A stretch of 64,000 nt of DNA, taken from positions 17,050,001 to 17,114,000 of the forward strand of contig CM038910.1 in NCBI GenBank assembly GCA_021904315.1, given 5' to 3'. The notes below the pieces were generated by a model. That model searched no databases and was not told the DNA's origin. It worked only from the letters and a program-made list of their open reading frames with translations. Shown piece by piece: positions 62,410 through 64,000 of this stretch. The position numbers and the translations under genes are program-made. Position 1 is the first letter of the stretch; the number at the start of each line of letters is the position of its first letter. The stretch is from Sphagnum magellanicum. Taxonomy: Eukaryota > Streptophyta > Sphagnopsida > Sphagnales > Sphagnaceae.

Positions 62410-62526
62410 TCACTTTTCTTGAAACCTCGAAAGCCTCTGCTGATGCCAGGAAACCTCAATGACAAACTTCTTTGTTCCATTACCAGTCTCTCGCTCATAG
62501 ATGGTTCGTATACAAGCACTGAAGAG
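62410..62526 (-). CDS. Possible terminal exon of an unrecognised minus-strand gene
   Basis: After an acceptor-like CTGTGATTACAG at about 62527-62538, the minus strand reads 38 codons to a TGA. It includes ACIRTIYERETGNGTKKF and VIEVSWHQQRLSRFQEK. The mix of charged and aromatic residues looks like constrained protein, unlike the surrounding frames. I do not recognise the family and could not place upstream exons with confidence between 62530 and 64000. It may be the 3' end of a gene whose start lies further right or beyond the window. Confidence 0.35.
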   Translation of the reverse strand, partial: LFSACIRTIYERETGNGTKKFVIEVSWHQQRLSRFQEK

Positions 62527-64000
62527 CTGTAATCACAGAACAGAACATTCATGGACATTAGAATTAGAAATTTCCTGCACCAAAGATAGGGTTTCAGCTT
62601 CAGTTGCATTTGAACAGGATGCCTATCATAAGCAACCTCTCTCAAATTGCAACAAACAAGGTTTGTGATCAGAGGATCCCTAGAACCAGAAATCTGTGAA
62701 TTCACCCTGAACACTCAAAGATTTGTAATGTTTGGAGCAAGAGACTAGATTCAAAATTGTGAGGGCAATGAAAACCTTGTGGCAAGCTGGCAAAGGAAAC
62801 ACAACACAGCTTTCAGAAGAAGGATCTTGGAGCAGTGGCCCGCAAGAAAAGACAAAGCATAGTCTTCAAAAACCATGTAACTGAAAAATACACCGCTGCA
62901 TAACGGCGCTCTTGAAGAGCCCACAGGTTGGATATGCAAACTGCTACCCCCTTCATTGCATGCGTCACATACCCTCATTCATTTACTGCTTGCGTTTGCC
63001 ATATTCTTCCCAACTTGTGAAAATCTGCGAAAGCATGAGCCAAACGAAATTCAATCGCACTTCATTTCAATATAAGATCTCCGAATCTGAGTTTCTTTGC
63101 ATAGAGTACAAAGCGACTATGTCCAGAAGCTAAGTTTGTGGTCACAGAAAAAATGCTGTCAAGTTCCTTACAACCTACCATCAAACAAGGTGACTTATGT
63201 GTGTGTGCGCGTGCGTGCGTGTCTCTCTCTATGTCCATTGCCCACCATCTTCTTGCTCAAAACTCTCCAACCTCTTTTGCAAGCTTGAGCAAACATCTTC
63301 ACGCCCTTTAAAGTTTAACAAACCTTTTTTGAACACAAAGCTCATGATATTCGTATCCTTCCACTTAGAAATAATGTACGCGGACGCAGTGCCTCAACGC
63401 ACAGTGCACCTACTCATCCTTCTGACCCCAGACTTCTCCCTCCAACCAAACACAACTGCTCAAAAGAAAGAGAAAAAATAAATCCACTTCTTCAATTTGT
63501 GCTTTTCAAGCTTCACTGGAGGGGGGTGGAGTCAACTGCCACAACCAGAATCGGCGACTCCGTTCTTCTTCCACCTACTCTTTTAGACCTTCGAAAACAA
63601 AACACTCTTGTCACAACCTATCTCCCCACCTCCTCCACCCCAAAGAACTCGACCAGCACCACATTCACAAGCCAATCACAAAAACAAAATTGCAGTCAAA
63701 ACTTACACTCGCTGAGGCAGAGAACAAACCTCCAGATTCACCAAAAAGAACACCCAAAAAAAAACAAAGAAACACACACACACACACACACACAACTACA
63801 ACAGAAACAATACCTTGAAACTAGTTTGTACAAAACCACCCGTGGATACCTTGCAAAGAAAATTCAGCTCCGAATTATATCTCAAACATCTCTTCTACCT
63901 TCTTCTTCTTCTTGTTGTTCCCGCTTTACAATGATTTGCGAAATCCTCCAGCCCAGTCCATCTCCTCATCCGAAAGAAGCAACCAAATCCTTTCTTTCTC
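62527..64000. other. Right flank: possible intron and leader of a minus-strand gene
   Basis: No exon could be assigned. On minus, a GTATGT donor-like site lies near 62970. A TGTGTGCGCGTGCGTGCGTG run (63197-63222) and a CA microsatellite (about 63773-63794) are visible. CA- and A-rich sequence from 63480 onward resembles a leader or promoter read on minus. Confidence 0.35.
63773..63794 (+). repeat. CA microsatellite
   Basis: About eleven CA units. Confidence 0.85.

Overview
This window is nuclear DNA from a land plant. Six genes with many introns could be assembled by joining conserved exons across GT-AG introns. Every joined model stays in frame from ATG to stop. The products are plant families: an EPSIN1-type ENTH protein, a plastid-targeted acetolactate synthase, a HEN2/MTR4-type exosome helicase, a lysophosphatidic-acid-phosphatase-like histidine phosphatase, an At3g27390-type membrane protein and a 2-oxoglutarate/Fe(II) dioxygenase. 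The plant telomere motif TTTAGGG occurs as a short interstitial run. As far as I know, angiosperm acetolactate synthase genes lack introns. The seven-exon copy here, together with the long AT-rich intergenic tracts full of decayed transposons, fits a non-flowering land plant (bryophyte, lycophyte or fern) better than an angiosperm. The species cannot be read from the sequence.

Layout: 1-1269 is the 3' flank of the epsin gene. The epsin gene runs on the minus strand from 7647 to 1270 (12 coding exons). 7648-13731 holds leader and promoter sequence of the two divergent genes plus microsatellites, a 46-bp tandem array, a CATTCATT-rich array and a dispersed repeat. Acetolactate synthase is on plus at 13732-17355. 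17356-27418 is a 10-kb transposon graveyard: a decayed hAT element on minus (about 19.4-20.9 kb), a repeat apparently split by an insertion (21.3-22.6 kb) and a decayed non-LTR retrotransposon on plus (about 23.7-26.2 kb). The helicase is on plus at 27419-37178 (17 exons). The histidine phosphatase is at 39922-42768, the membrane protein at 44991-49521 and the dioxygenase at 51109-52750, all plus. 52.8-60.6 kb is a second repeat tract with a second, different hAT fossil. 60.6-64.0 kb holds little I can read apart from one possible minus-strand coding exon.

The genes are not an operon and show no shared pathway. They cover endocytic and vesicle traffic (epsin), branched-chain amino acid synthesis in plastids (acetolactate synthase), nuclear RNA surveillance (helicase), phosphate ester hydrolysis, an unknown membrane role, and small-molecule oxidation. 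A recurring trait is tandem direct repeats of 50-170 bp in first introns and just upstream of start codons (helicase intron 1, membrane-protein intron 1, dioxygenase leader).

I found no convincing new biological system. The best leads are the intron-rich acetolactate synthase with glycine at the position of Arabidopsis Ser653, the telo-box-bearing repeats in the helicase first intron, the RGG insert in the helicase, a possible 5.7-kb hAT element outlined by shared terminal motifs, and the orphan exon near 62.4 kb.
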